The notes beneath the pieces are model-generated. The model saw only the letters and a program-made list of their open reading frames with translations, did no database searches and was not told the DNA's origin. From Oreohelix idahoensis (taxonomy: Eukaryota; Mollusca; Gastropoda; Stylommatophora; Oreohelicidae), in assembly GCA_024509875.1 (NCBI GenBank), contig JAMPIV010021219.1, positions 558,001 to 622,000 on the forward strand: DNA of 64,000 bases, read 5' to 3'. Position 1 is the stretch's first letter, and every line of letters starts with the position of its first letter. The translations under genes and the position numbers were made by a program. Shown here piece by piece: positions 23,410-35,107 of the stretch.

Positions 23410-24858
23410 TGTTGCGTCCTTTTTAAGTCCTTAACAGGCTTTAACAAATATAGACAGTCTCAGGTCCTGTCTTTGTTAAAAGTGTACGCACCAATTGAGA
23501 TATTAGTAATACGTTTGGTATATTAAATTTATTGTGCACGAGAACGCACATTTTTGGGGATTTTGAAATTAACGCGCTTGTTGTCAAACAAAAGGAGATG
23601 ACGTATCTGCTTAGAGGATGAAGCAGGATCTCTACCAGACAGTATGGTCTGTTGATGTATTTTAGCCCCTGTGTTTGGGCATATTGATTATTACTTTGGT
23701 GATCGGCTCACTGCATTCAAGACATAGCCCCAGTATCACAGATTAAGGTATTAATATAATTGATTATATATTTTATTGAATTAATGTCGTCATTGACATA
23801 ACTTCTACAAGTCGACCTCTAGCTGGTACCCTCATGCGTTGGGACCAGAATGGATCAAACTTGAACATTTATGCATTGAAAGTTTCGAGCATATTTATAT
23901 TGAAACTCGTTGATTGAAATTACGGGATCTACGTTACTGAATATTGGAATTGCCGTCATACGATTAACGGCTCTTTTGATGGAAGGTGAACCAAAAATTA
24001 GAAGTTCAGCCTAGGATATATATTTCAAATTAATGATTGTATTATGAAATCTAGAAGTGGTATTCTATTGACTATCTAGATAGGAGGTAAAAAAAGGTAA
24101 AGGAACCCGTTACACGCCCATTGAGGCATATTGGGAATATGGTGTTAGGCCCATATTATCTTGACCGTCGGCACACGAGGGGTGATGTGGTCGGCATCAC
24201 GCCGGCCGCCTTAACCTTCCCAGAGTAGCTCTGGTACCCATTCGGGGCTGGGTCGACCCAGGAGCCGTTTGTGGCCTAAAAATTTTCCGCCTCATCTGGG
24301 GATCGAACCATAGACCACTGCGCTAGGAAGCCAGTGCACTAACCACTATGCTACCGCGGCTCCATTAGATAGGAGGGAATATCTATTTGATTGGATCTTA
24401 TACTCTTGGTTGTACGAGGAGAGATTGTCCTTGAAAGGTCAACCTCTTGGAGAACATTTGTTAAACCAACTATGCACTATTGTAAGATGAACCTTCAAGA
24501 TTATGCTGATGTACTTTTTGTTGATTAACCATGTACCTGATGGAACATTACTTACCATTTGATCAGGAAGGAAGTTTCCAATATATACAAGATTTTGTAT
24601 CGTCCTTTGTCAAAGTGATTGTCAAATAAACCGTGGATTGTAACTTTACCAATCATGAGTTCCAGTGTCTTTCCCTCGACACTGTTGGTGTTGATGCGAC
24701 CGTGAGGACTTGAACTATTTGTACATTCATATAAAATATCATTCGCGTCTGATTCAAGCAAATATCTAATCTGTCTTCGCTTACACCATTCAAGCAAATA
24801 ACTAACATTCAAACAAGACAGTGTACGAATATGACAGCTACACAAAAACACGGCTACA
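23410..24858 (+). repeat. 5' LTR of element 3, interrupted by a SINE
   Basis: Matches 30287-31447 throughout except for the insertion at 24088-24376. Starts TGTTGCGTCC and ends CGGCTACA. The first eight bases are shared with the LTR of element 1. Confidence 0.93.
24088..24365 (-). mobile_element. tRNA-derived SINE in the LTR
   Basis: 278 bp flanked by TAGATAGGAGG (24077-24087 and 24366-24376) and absent from the partner LTR. On the minus strand it begins with a tRNA-like head: GCGGTAGCATAGTGGTTAG (A box region) and GGTTCGATCCCC (B box). It ends with GGGTTCCTTTACC and a T-rich tail. Confidence 0.93.
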
Positions 24859-24860
24859 AT

Positions 24861-24878
24861 TGGCGGCACAGTGTGTTC
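24861..24878 (+). other. primer-binding site of element 3
   Basis: TGGCGGCACAGTGTGTTC starts two bases after the LTR end, the same spacing as in element 1. The priming tRNA was not identified. Confidence 0.6.
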
Positions 24879-25928
24879 TGAATTTTAACAGATTCTTGGG
24901 AACGAAAGCCCTCAATCGAGCAATCAATTGAAATCGAAAGAATACTTCAAGTCGACATTACCTAACATGGAGGCCAAGGTTACTCAAAGTCTTCAACCGT
25001 CAACACGGAACTTCAATTTTCAAGGACAAAAGTGGAATGAATTCAAATTCTTCCTTCATTCAAGATACTAAGGCTCAGTAACACAGCGCTCGATTTTCCT
25101 AATTCGGCAATCCTGCAAGGATCGGGAAACTTTTCGATATCGGAAAGAAGATAAGTTGATAACGCTGTTGTTTATTCCACCGTTTTCGTTGGCTGAGCTC
25201 TTCTTTTCAAATGTCCATACTAAGGTTATTTGTATTGAATGTTTTATGTTCAATGTTTTATGCGGGAGGTTGGGTAGGTGAATTATGAAGGTAACATACC
25301 AGTTTCACCACAGGTCCTTCATAATTGTTCTTTAGAATTATTTGCAGACTTCCCTCAGTGGAATTTTCCGACACCTGTGTGTCGAAGGATTCTAGGTCCA
25401 CTGTGTCTGGTTGTCTGTGACACCTGACTGTTTAGTTGTGACGTCCAGTTTCATTGTAGTTTTCGTTATAGTAATTTTTATCCGTACTTTAGTTTTATGA
25501 TGTATTTTGTTCGTATCATCCGTCCAGTCTCACCTTACTATCGTTTAGTTGTTTACAAACCTATGTCTATACACGGTGTTGTCAATTGTCTTGTTTAATT
25601 GTTTATCGCAGTGATCGTTGCACTTTTTGCAAAATTATTTCTTATTTTTTCATTCTAACTTTTTTTATTTCTGCGATTGTTTTCATTTGTCATTAACTAT
25701 CTTGTCTTGTCACTATTGTCGTAATTGTCTATTACTTTTGTCTTATCATAACATTTCATTGCATAAATTATTTTTTTTTGATTAATAATATATTAATAAT
25801 TATATGCTATTATATACCGTTCTTGGACATGAACGAGTAACACTTCTTAGAGTGATAAGAGAAAATTATTGGACATTAATTAATTAACAGTTACGAAGAA
25901 AAAGTATAGTTACTGCTTGGTAATCATA
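24879..25928 (+). other. leader of element 3
   Basis: About 1 kb, AT-rich with T-rich runs, no supported gene. Confidence 0.6.
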
Positions 25929-27089
25929 ATGTCTTCGATAGAATGGTTTATGTTCCAGGCTAAATCCCTTGGGATGACTCCTGAGGAGGCAAAAGATTTT
26001 GCAGTTGTTGAAAGTGCCACGGCTCAGAGGTATGAGGTGTCTACTGTACAGTATCTCATTGCACTAGGGCAATCCCGTGGTTTGTATAATGAGAAGCTTA
26101 GAGAATTCTTAGAAACTGAAAAAATTAAGAGCCTACTGCAGGAAAAGGGTGTTGGCTATCCAACAGCTACCTCTGTCAAACACTCACTGGTCAACGGGTT
26201 CAAGCGCATGTTGGCTATTGCTGTTGAGACAGACTACACATTTAAGGAAGCAGAAAGGACCAAGGAGTTCTTGAAGGACCAGAACCTGAAAGTTTTGGAT
26301 AAAAAAGTATCAAATCTTGATTTGACTAATCAAGAACTCAGGAATCTTCTATGTCAACAGGAGAAAGTGTCTCAGGAAAAACAGATAAATATTGAAAAAT
26401 TACTCATGGAGAAAAAGGAGTTAGAGGATGAAGTACGCTCATTAAAAAAATTACGTGACAAGGAAAATAATGTCAGTGGAGAATGTGATAAGTTAAATAT
26501 GGCTTTAAAGGCAGACTGTAATGCTCATTTGGCTCAGATTCAAGAACTGACATCTGAGGTTTCTCTTTTGAAATTAAAGGTTGATGAGCTTACTAATAGC
26601 CATCATGGTGCCATTGAGGCACTTGAAAAAGAAAAGACCATTAATGAAGAATGTGTCAGGAAACACTCTATCGATGTTGAACATCTAACTCAAACTGCTG
26701 CTGCAGAACTTGAAGTTAAAGATTTAAAGATTATGAATGGGATTGCTAGAGAGAATATCCTTACTTCTCAGTTACGTGATTTAAAAATAGATTATGATAG
26801 ACTTCAAGCTGACACACAAGAGAAAATACACAAAGCTCTTGCGAAAGAAAAAGCAACTTCTGATGTTACGATTATGAAACTTCGTAACAGAGTTGATGGT
26901 CTCTTGGATATTGTATTAAACAACAAAGGGGTGTCTGCTGGTAAGGTTAATAGTGTTAGACCTAAAGGTGCTGATCACCATTTTACAAAAGCAATGAGTC
27001 AGCAACAAACACTCAATGCTGATAGGCAGCAGGGTTTTATAAAAAAAATCTTTCAGAGGGAAATATACTTTTCCTCGCCAACTTTCTAA
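25929..27089 (+). CDS. element 3 ORF1, N-terminal module and coiled coil
   Basis: The ATG at 25929 gives [20 protein letters not shown], which lines up with the gag starts of element 1 (MSTFEHFIEQGKLLGKTGDK) and, more loosely, element 2. Residues about 1-110 are a predicted helical module. Residues about 115-340 are a long charged coiled coil, for example [17 protein letters not shown] and [20 protein letters not shown]. No capsid-like region or CCHC knuckle follows. The frame is lost at a run of eight A near 27042; downstream codons in a neighbouring frame ([14 protein letters not shown]) stay open and lead towards the RRM region, so the last 15 or so residues before the stop are probably spurious. 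This is probably one ORF of roughly 640 codons, broken by an indel and a LINE insertion. A role as a particle or RNA-binding protein is inference. Confidence 0.8.
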   Translation: MSSIEWFMFQAKSLGMTPEEAKDFAVVESATAQRYEVSTVQYLIALGQSRGLYNEKLREFLETEKIKSLLQEKGVGYPTATSVKHSLVNGFKRMLAIAVETDYTFKEAERTKEFLKDQNLKVLDKKVSNLDLTNQELRNLLCQQEKVSQEKQINIEKLLMEKKELEDEVRSLKKLRDKENNVSGECDKLNMALKADCNAHLAQIQELTSEVSLLKLKVDELTNSHHGAIEALEKEKTINEECVRKHSIDVEHLTQTAAAELEVKDLKIMNGIARENILTSQLRDLKIDYDRLQADTQEKIHKALAKEKATSDVTIMKLRNRVDGLLDIVLNNKGVSAGKVNSVRPKGADHHFTKAMSQQQTLNADRQQGFIKKIFQREIYFSSPTF

Positions 27090-27165
27090 TGAAGGGTTTT
27101 CCATTAGAAAGGGTTCTAATTGTGCTGAGGTTGAGTCATGGCGTAAGGCTGATGATAAATATATC

Positions 27166-27352
27166 TTACATACTTACTTAGTCGTTCCCCTTCTACCGTG
27201 AGGTGTAGAGGTTTGGAAGAGAGAGCGCCAGACTATTCTATCGGCTGTCTTCCTCCTGGCCTGGTTTCATTCTAGTCCTCGGTCCTTCAAAGATTGTCTA
27301 ATGTTGTCCTCCCAGCGGACTCTGGGTCGTCCTCGGGGTCTGGATCCTTGGC
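27166..27352 (-). mobile_element. 5'-truncated LINE inserted in element 3 ORF1
   Basis: 187 bp flanked by TGATAAATATATC (27153-27165 and 27353-27365). On the minus strand it encodes a LINE C-terminus (SRPRGRPRVRWEDNIRQSL) and ends with a TAAGTAAGTA-type tail. The same 3' end recurs at 51344-51419, 62393-62431 and probably 51188-51232. Confidence 0.92.
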
Positions 27353-28046
27353 TGATAAATATATCACCATGACAAAATACCCACCACGTCAAAACAATAG
27401 TAATGAGTTCAATTTTAAGGGCCACTGTAGACAAACTAAGATGCAACATGAGAGACAAATTCATGATGATCATAGTCAGTCCCAAAATAGTAGTAATCAT
27501 GGCTGTAAAAAATCAATTGGGATTTGTCTGAATACTACACCCCATATTAACAGTAAACAGGCAGAACCTAAAGTGACTATGTTACGTCATCAGCAATCTA
27601 CCTGTTTGACATTTGGTAATAACACTGCTCATAAAGAGAACAATAAGAATAATCTAAATCATACTAATGTGCAATCCATGGAAAAACAGGCACGTAGTAA
27701 TTGTTCGCAGCGCTACGCACGCGCGACAAATACTGATAATTTCATTGATACTCGGGCTCAGTTTCGATCTGGCCGAGATCTGATGTCACTGAACCGCACT
27801 GTTCTGGTGCGCAACATTCCATCGCATACAACTTGGTATGCACTTCGTAAATTTTTTCAGCACGTTGGTAATGTTGAATTTGTTCGAATGTTCGAACTTG
27901 AAAATTCTTGTCAACAGCTTGCTTCTGTGTGCTTCAATAACTATTTTGACGCTCACACAGCTGTTAAAGTTAAACATCGTTTACTCTTTGCGCACCATCT
28001 GTTAGACTTACGACTTGTCCAAAACTCTGCACCACGCACTTTATAG
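27294..28046 (+). CDS. element 3 ORF1, linker and RRM-like domain
   Basis: Codons before about 27353 come from the inserted LINE; element sequence starts with KYITMTKYPPRQNNS. A low-complexity Asn/Gln/His-rich linker (to residue about 160) is followed by an RRM-like fold at residues about 167-245: first strand TVLVRNIPSHTTW (RNP2 position), helix YALRKFFQHVG, strand NVEFVRMFE, third strand QLASVCFNNY (RNP1 position), helix FDAHTAVKVK and final strand HLLDLRLVQ. The aromatic residues that usually stack on RNA are replaced by Leu and Ser, so the binding mode may be unusual. Stops at 28046. The RRM call rests on motif order and predicted strands, not a search. Confidence 0.7.
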   Translation: MSNVVLPADSGSSSGSGSLADKYITMTKYPPRQNNSNEFNFKGHCRQTKMQHERQIHDDHSQSQNSSNHGCKKSIGICLNTTPHINSKQAEPKVTMLRHQQSTCLTFGNNTAHKENNKNNLNHTNVQSMEKQARSNCSQRYARATNTDNFIDTRAQFRSGRDLMSLNRTVLVRNIPSHTTWYALRKFFQHVGNVEFVRMFELENSCQQLASVCFNNYFDAHTAVKVKHRLLFAHHLLDLRLVQNSAPRTL

Positions 28047-28400
28047 TTGCGTCTAGTGGATGCGTTCTTTGTTATTTTTCCGGATGTTTTGGACTTATCT
28101 TTTCTGCTATCACAGATACTTCTTGGTATTTGACTTCATCTATGTCTTACCATATTAGCATTTCTTTATTTTCATATATCCTGTCGGTTCAGACTCTACA
28201 TTTGTTACATCTACATTTCGTTACTTTCTACTGGGTCGATTAACTCGGTATTTTCTTCGTTAACGACTTTTGTCGCACTGCTTTACATTTCCACAGTCTA
28301 AGACTTTAGTTCAGCCTTTGAGATGTGGGCCTTACTCACCTGCAGTTCCTTTTGATGACTATTAACACTACATGTCTTTATGTATTAGTAAAGGGTTTTC
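28047..28400 (+). other. pol deletion junction region of element 3
   Basis: Lies between ORF1 and the RT remnant. Protease, integrase and the catalytic half of RT, which would need about 3 kb, are absent. No recognisable coding remains. Confidence 0.6.
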
Positions 28401-28403
28401 TAC

Positions 28404-29259
28404 CTAACATGGTAGCAAATCATGGGATGAAAATTTTCAGGGATTGAACACATTACTGTCCACGTTACGGTCATTTAACCTAACAGCTAAGCCATCCAAG
28501 GCATTCGTGGGTTTTCACGACATATCGTTTTTAGGCCACCGTATTGGTCATGGCAAATTATATACTGAGGACAGTAACGTCACAAAAATCCTGAACATTA
28601 CCGCTCCTAAAACAAAGAAACAAGTACGATCTTTGTTAGGTCTCATACAATTTTACGGTAAATTTATTCCTCATTTATCGACCATTACTGCTCCTTTCTC
28701 TTCATTGTTGAGGAAGGGCACAGCTAACGTGATTCGGTGGTCGAATGAACATCAAATCGCGTTGGATTCTATCAAGAATTTTTTTTCTAAACCTCCGGTT
28801 TTGATGCTACCTAATCCAAACATTCCTTTCATCCTTCGCAGTGACGCGTCTAATTACGGAATAGGGAGCGTACTACTTCAAGAATACTTAGATACCTTGC
28901 ATCCAGTGATGTATGTGTCAGGAAAGTTAATAGCAACGGAGCAGAAATACTCGGTTCTGGATAAGGAACTTCTAGCTTTAGTTTGGTCAATTACCAAACT
29001 TGAGCGTTATTTGTTGGGATCTCATTTCATTGTTGAGTCTGATCAAAAAGCACTCACTGCTCTCAACACTAAAGACGTCAAGTCAGCGAAATCCACCAGA
29101 TATGCAATAACTTTGCAACCTTACAGTTTTACAATACGTTCCATACCAGGATCACAAAATGTGTTAGCGGACTGTTTATCTAGGTGTCCAAGCGATCCAA
29201 GCGAGCAAATACGCCCTACAGAGATTGGAACCTCTACACAGACAGTCTCGCAATTGTAA
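28404..29259 (+). pseudogene. RT C-terminus and RNase H of element 3
   Basis: Coding similarity starts near 28420 at SWDENFQGLNTLLSTLR, corresponding to the segment just after the YLDD active site of element 1. It continues with LTAKPSKAFVGF, LGHRIGHGKL and PKTKKQVRSLLGLIQFYGKF, then RNase H with RSDASNYGIG, YSVLDKELLALVWS and ESDQKALTAL. Similarity to element 1 is high across the whole segment, so the two belong to one lineage. The RT palm with its catalytic aspartates is deleted, so the copy cannot make its own RT. The open frame has no ATG at its start. Confidence 0.93.
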
Positions 29260-30266
29260 CGTAATGATCAAATAACTTTGATGATTTATTTAACGACTAC
29301 TCAAGTTATATCTTCACTGTATTGCGTATGGAAATTGATTATTCAGACTTTTAGTATTGTAAGCCAATAACAGTGTTGTGTCAATAACATTGACGTAAAG
29401 AAAAATAACTTTTGTTTTTAAATGGACAACATTTCCTTCCGAACGTTACATTGTGAATATATATAATCATCCTTCTAAGGTGATAGATACATGCTTTTCC
29501 AAGTGGAGTATGTTAACTTTCAGGATTACTCGGAAAATAACATTTCAATGTCGTTGGATGTTAATAAAACGGAACTTCATTGATTATTGACTGTTTTCGG
29601 AAATGATAATGCAACTTCTTAAGGTTATTAGAGATTATAATAACTGGGATTGGTAACAATTTTAAGACATGAACAATTTTGATTAGATATTAGCAATTAA
29701 GATCACTTAATTAGTTGTATATTTCACAGTGGTTAACAATAATAGTTTGTATAATAGTTCTTAGAACTAGAAACCACCACTTTTAGTGTATTATTTTAGA
29801 ACTCTTAGTTAATTAGTGTCACTAATTAATTTTAGAAACAGCTAAGTGTCTTGATCACTTCGCGTGGTTTATTAATTGCTTTGATCACTTTGCGTGTTTT
29901 ATTTGCATTCTTTTTGGTTGTTTATGAATTCACTTCTCATTTATGATGTAATTTCATCGTAATCATTTATAATTCACTTGTTGATTTTTTGGTTTGATGG
30001 TTTCACATCCTCGTTGTTTTAGTTCATCATCCTTCATACTTTAATTTCTCTTCTTGGTGCAACAATTATTCCAAATTGATGGATTGTGGTTGGAAATTTT
30101 GTTTATTACATCTTTTGTTTATTGATGTTGAATTTAATTCTACATCCCATTTGTCATTAGTATATATAAGGGGGGTGTATTATTAGTACATGAATATGTA
30201 AATTTGATTCACCTTTCCGCGTTTATTAACGAAGAAAAAAAATTAACAGAATTAATTTTTTTTTTC
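29260..30266 (+). other. 3' untranslated part of element 3
   Basis: AT-rich, no gene and in particular no integrase. Confidence 0.6.
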
Positions 30267-30274
30267 AGGAGGGG
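30267..30274 (+). other. polypurine tract of element 3
   Basis: AGGAGGGG after a T run, 12 bases upstream of the TGTTGCG start of the 3' LTR. Confidence 0.6.
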
Positions 30275-30286
30275 TTGTAAGGTAAC

Positions 30287-31447
30287 TGTTGCGTCCTTTT
30301 TAAGTCCTTAACAGGCTTTAACAAATATAGACAGTCTCAGGTCCTGTCTTTGTTAAAAGTATACGCACCAATTGAGATATTAGTAATACGTTTAGTATAT
30401 TAAATTTATTGTGCACGAGAACGCACATTTTTGGGGATTTTGAAATTAACGCGCTTGTTGTCAAACAAAAGGAGATGACGTATCTGCTTAGAGGATGAAG
30501 CAGGATCTCTACCAGACAGTATTGTCGGTTGATGTATTTTAGCCCCTGTGTTTGGGCATATTGATTATTACTTTGGTGATCGGCTTACTGCATTCAAGAC
30601 ATAGCCCCAGTATCACAGAGTAAGGTATTAATATAATTGATTATATATTTTATTGAATTAATGTCGTCATTGACATAACTTCTACAAGTCGACCTCTAGC
30701 TGGTACCCTCATGCGTTGGGACCAGAATGGATCAAACTTGAACATTTATGCATTGAACGTTTCGAGCATATTTATATTGAAACTCGTTGATTGAAATTAC
30801 GGGATCTACGTTATTGAATATTGGAATTGCCGTCATACGATTAACGGCTCTTTTGATGGAAGGTGAACCAAAAATTAGAAGTTCAGCCTAGGATATATAT
30901 TTCAAATTAATGATTGTATTATGAAATCTAGAAGTGGTATTCTATTGACTATCTAGATAGGAGGGAATATCTATTTGATTGGATCTTATACTCTTGGTTG
31001 TACGAGGAGAGATTGTCCTTGAAAGGTCAACCGTCTTGGAGAACATTTGTTAAACCAACTATGCACTATTGTAAGATGAACCTTCAAGATTATGCTGATG
31101 TACTTTTTGTTGATTAACCATGTACCTGATGGAACATTACCTACCATTTGATCAGGAAGGAAGTTTCCAATATATACAAGATTTTGTATCGTCCTTTGTC
31201 AAAGTGATTGTCAAATAAACCGTGGATTGTAACTTTACCAATCATGAGTTCCAGTGTCTTTCCCTCGACACTGTTGGTGTTGATGCGACCGTGAGGACTT
31301 GAACTATTTGTACATTCATATAAAATATCATTCGCGTCTGATTCAAGCAAATATCTAATCTGTCTTCGCTTACACCATTCAAGCAAATAACTAACATTAA
31401 AAAAAGACAGTGTACGAATATGACAGCTACACAAAAGCTTGGCTACA
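30287..31447 (+). repeat. 3' LTR of element 3
   Basis: 1161 bp, uninterrupted; ends GGCTACA next to the CTAGG duplication. Nearly identical to the 5' LTR outside the SINE. Confidence 0.93.
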
Positions 31448-31452
31448 CTAGG

Positions 31453-31485
31453 TAAATAATGAAATGACGATGGGATATACTAAGT
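31453..31485 (+). pseudogene. I-like LINE copy A, right part
   Basis: TAAATAATGAAATGACGATG continues the 3' untranslated sequence cut at 23409. The undivided equivalent is at about 62350-62392. Confidence 0.8.
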
Positions 31486-31539
31486 GTTACCACACGGATG
31501 ACTAATTGCCAGCAGTCCACGCTAGACAGAAACATTAGA

Positions 31540-32266
31540 CGGGTCTTGAAAAAGCTTGACAACCTTTGTAGTTACCCCAGCCATACTGCAAGGACGAGCT
31601 ACAGCCACAAGATTTGACTACTGAAAAGAAGGACCAGTCCAAGGCACCTGTGGGAACCAACATCTGCTGAAGCAGACGTCACGTGACCCCACACTGTAAG
31701 CTAAGTACCATAACATCGCAGCCAATAGACACATTACAATTATGTTTTCTAAAAAATATACACCTAAAACTTAGATCGTCAACTGTGGAAAATATCAGTG
31801 CTTCATTTTTATTAACAACTTTACTTATTTTACATTGTTAACCCATAAGTGAAAATAAAACCTGTTTGTCTGTAACTATAAATATATAGTTGGATTAATC
31901 ACTATTACGTGAATTCTATGTCTGTACCCGTATGACTTATGCTGTTTTAAATGCATAATCCCATAGAGCTATTAAATTAAATAATCATCTTCACATGGGG
32001 GCTCAGAAAATAGGAGTCAATATTTCCTCACAGAAGGGGCAGGAGAATAATAAGTTCATGACAGCTTAGATTATCCTAGTTATTATGCTTGCGTTTCTTT
32101 AAAATCCTGTTAGGCTCCTTCAAGTAGAAGCATCATTCTTCTATTTATATCTCTGCCAAGCGTAATCTTGAGCGAAGGTTCATACCTTTGAAGACCTTCA
32201 TTGTTATACTCTAAGCTTGGCAATTGTTGGACCACTATTGCAGAGCAGGGGAGACAATACCGTCAC
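31540..32266 (+). repeat. unclassified dispersed repeat A, copy 2
   Basis: Matches 12200-12967 in the same orientation; see that entry for landmarks. It begins shortly after the end of LINE copy A. Confidence 0.75.
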
Positions 32267-32558
32267 ACCATGACAGCATATGCACAGCTGCAACTGGAAA
32301 TGTTGTACCTTGCGACAATGTCGACGAAACAGACGAGGAATTTCCTAAAGAAGGAGCAATTGGAGATAGATACTAGGATTTATATCGACACCATACCTCC
32401 CCTAAATTGGAGTAAACATTGAAGTGACCCACCAGCACATTTCAAAAACCATCCAAGTGTATGGGACGTCCCCTTCATCAACAGGGTTATAGAAGACCTA
32501 ATGCAGTTCAAAGAAACAATTGAAAAAGAATAAATACAGAAGCAAAAATACCACCATC

Positions 32559-35102
32559 TGTCACTTACTGAAAAGATTCAAACAAAACATAAAGATAAGG
32601 AACAAAATGTAAGTAGAAAGTTCATAGTGCAACTAACTAAACAAACGTTTATGACCAAGGGGATAGTGGGCAACTAGGTGCGGAGTTGTAATACACAATG
32701 GGAATAAAAAAGAGCTACAGTGTAAAAGGGGGCATCGATTTTTACTGCAGAGATGTAGCAATTCTTAAAAGTCTAGAAATAATCGAAGATGTTTGAAGCT
32801 GTTCGATATTTACAGACTCAATCACTACAAGACTAGAACACAAGTAAATGTAGGCCAGACATGAAAAAGCAATTAATACAAAAAAAAAGGATGTAGTGTC
32901 TACGTCCCATAGGTTGGACGATGGAGACCAGAAAGTAAAAAGGAAATGGACATGGAAGGAAAAGTAGAAAAAGAACTAGGACATCCCGGACAATAGCTCT
33001 TGATCGAGACAGTAATTTTCTTGGGCGTGTTTCGATACTTGGTCTTTATTTGAATGCCGAATGGGCAAAACACATGAGGGAAGGTTCTCGAACAAATTTC
33101 AAAATTAAACTTGAGACAAAAAATATGTATTTTTTCTTAATACAATATAAACTTTATGAAAATGCCCCAAGAAAATCAATACCTAGCTAGTTTGATAGCC
33201 CATCTTGAGCAGAGAAATAACTATCATGCTTAAAAAAAAGGGACAACAACTCCAAATTACAAATAAAACAGACGGATAGATAATAAAGAAGATATTGACA
33301 AAAGACTGTATTGTTCATATCATACAAGCGAATGCACTGTTAACCCATTGTCACTAAAAGTTACCAAAATCTTGGCCTTGAGTCTACAAACGTAAAAATC
33401 GAGCTGTAATTAAAGAGACGGGGAATGGGGGTGGTTGCATTGTAGCAAAAAATAACTTAGGCAGCAGATTCGTGTAGGAAATGCATGTAAAACCAAGTGT
33501 GTTTTTATGTATTGTTCAAAAAACAAGTAGAGACAGACGGACTAACAGACCGTAATACATACTTGACTGAGATTTGACTGAAGTGACTTGACTGAAGTGA
33601 CTTTTGGTTGAAGATTTGAAAGCAAGGGGGGAAGTCGGCGATTGGTCAACGCATTTTATAGTAGCGGGATAGAGAGGTGAAAGTTTGCCATTCGACATAA
33701 GTCTGTTCAGAGACGCAGTTTGAATCCCTGATGGTGTTGATTCCATACGAATATAACTATATAGTGGGACACCCTCATACGGCCAGCAGCTCAGCTGAGT
33801 TTTGCTAGCAAACTTTAACTGTGTTCTCAATTCTGAATTCTGGTAAGAATGAACAATATTTATTCTGTATATTTTAATAATTCGAGTGATTGATACTGCC
33901 ATATTATAAAAATGATTACGACAAGTAAGTGTTCGCTCTAGATCCCCAGCCCTAGATCAGGGTCTAGAGACATACATACAAAGAAAAAATATAGGCACGC
34001 CTAACTGATACTATGGAAAAGGATCTAGTGTTGAGATCAGTGGAACATATCACCTATCTTATTTAATAGCAGGAAGCTATTGAACATATCTCAGATGTAA
34101 TGTAGTCTTGGGGAACTAATACTATGTGAAACCAACTTGGTAAGATGTGCTGTGTGGTCAGAGAGATCTGACCCAGTCTATGTGGTGTTGTTGTTGTGTA
34201 GTGTTGTGTGCAGAAGTGGTTCAGGAAGTAGAGTTCTGACACATGACCAATACTTTTGTTTCAGAACTGTGAGTTTCTATTTGGCACCAAAGCGGTGTCA
34301 AATGCTGTAGTAATATATACAAGTGTGGACCAGAACAGTCTATCATTGTGTCAGAGCAGCCGTATATTGCCCCCAGCACGGAGAGGTGGGGCCACAAGAC
34401 TTTTGTACAGGATCGACGCAGGCGAGATAAGTTATATCTGGCCTGCTGAACTTTCACCAACGAAATTTTCAACTAAATTATCCCTAATTCAACATTAATA
34501 AAGCCATGACATTGGGGAAATTAAACTATATATATTTATCCCTTAAGTCAACGGATAATGTTTGGCAGTCATAGACTGGGAGTGATTACACCATCCCAAC
34601 AGCATATCTAGTAATAAGTTCTCCTGTGACTATCTTAATATAATTATTATTAACCAGTCATTTGAAATAATTAAGTACACATTTTCCATTTTATTATGTC
34701 ATATGATTTTGCATTCCATTTATGATTCCATAATATTTCTTATGTTCTGGCCAACTAAACATTTGGTTCAGAACAAAATAAATTTATCAAAAGATTTAAC
34801 TGTAAAAACTAAAATAGCCTGCGTTAGTTCAGTGTGTTATAAATTTTATTAATATTATTAGACTTCTTAAATATATGTGTGTGTGTGTGTGTGTAATTTA
34901 CCACAACACATTACATATCAGTACCCTAGATTTTTAACGTAGACACATTCATTAGTAAAAAAAGATATGTGTGAGGTCGTAAGTGGTAGTAAGAAGGGCC
35001 TTCTGTAATTCACATCTACATTTATCTCAGGAGCCTTCACAGCTGACCTCATACATCACACTAGGTGACATCAACCATACAATACCATCAAAATCCACTA
35101 CA
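32559..35102 (+). repeat. 5' LTR of element 2
   Basis: From about 32990 onward it matches the 3' LTR from about 40142. From about 33530 the match is almost exact, apart from a 14-15 bp tandem duplication near 33590 and a handful of substitutions. Ends CCACTACA. The 5' boundary is uncertain. Confidence 0.75.
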
Positions 35103-35107
35103 TATAT

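Larger units (their letters stand above)
23410..31447 (+). mobile_element. LTR retrotransposon with coiled-coil/RRM first ORF (element 3)
   Basis: Complete at both ends. LTRs begin TGTTGCGT and end GGCTACA, with CTAGG duplicated at 23405-23409 and 31448-31452. Once the SINE and its duplication are subtracted, the 5' LTR is 1160 bp against 1161 bp for the 3' LTR. The internal part holds a primer-binding site, a 1 kb leader, a coiled-coil plus RRM ORF, a deleted pol region retaining only the RT C-terminus and RNase H, and a purine tract. RNase H is followed by about 1 kb without integrase, consistent with integrase having been upstream. It is inserted in an I-like LINE. Confidence 0.93.

Noticed and set aside
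34866..34894. GT dinucleotide run as a regulatory element
   Set aside because: Simple repeat that differs in length between the two LTRs; no other signal around it.
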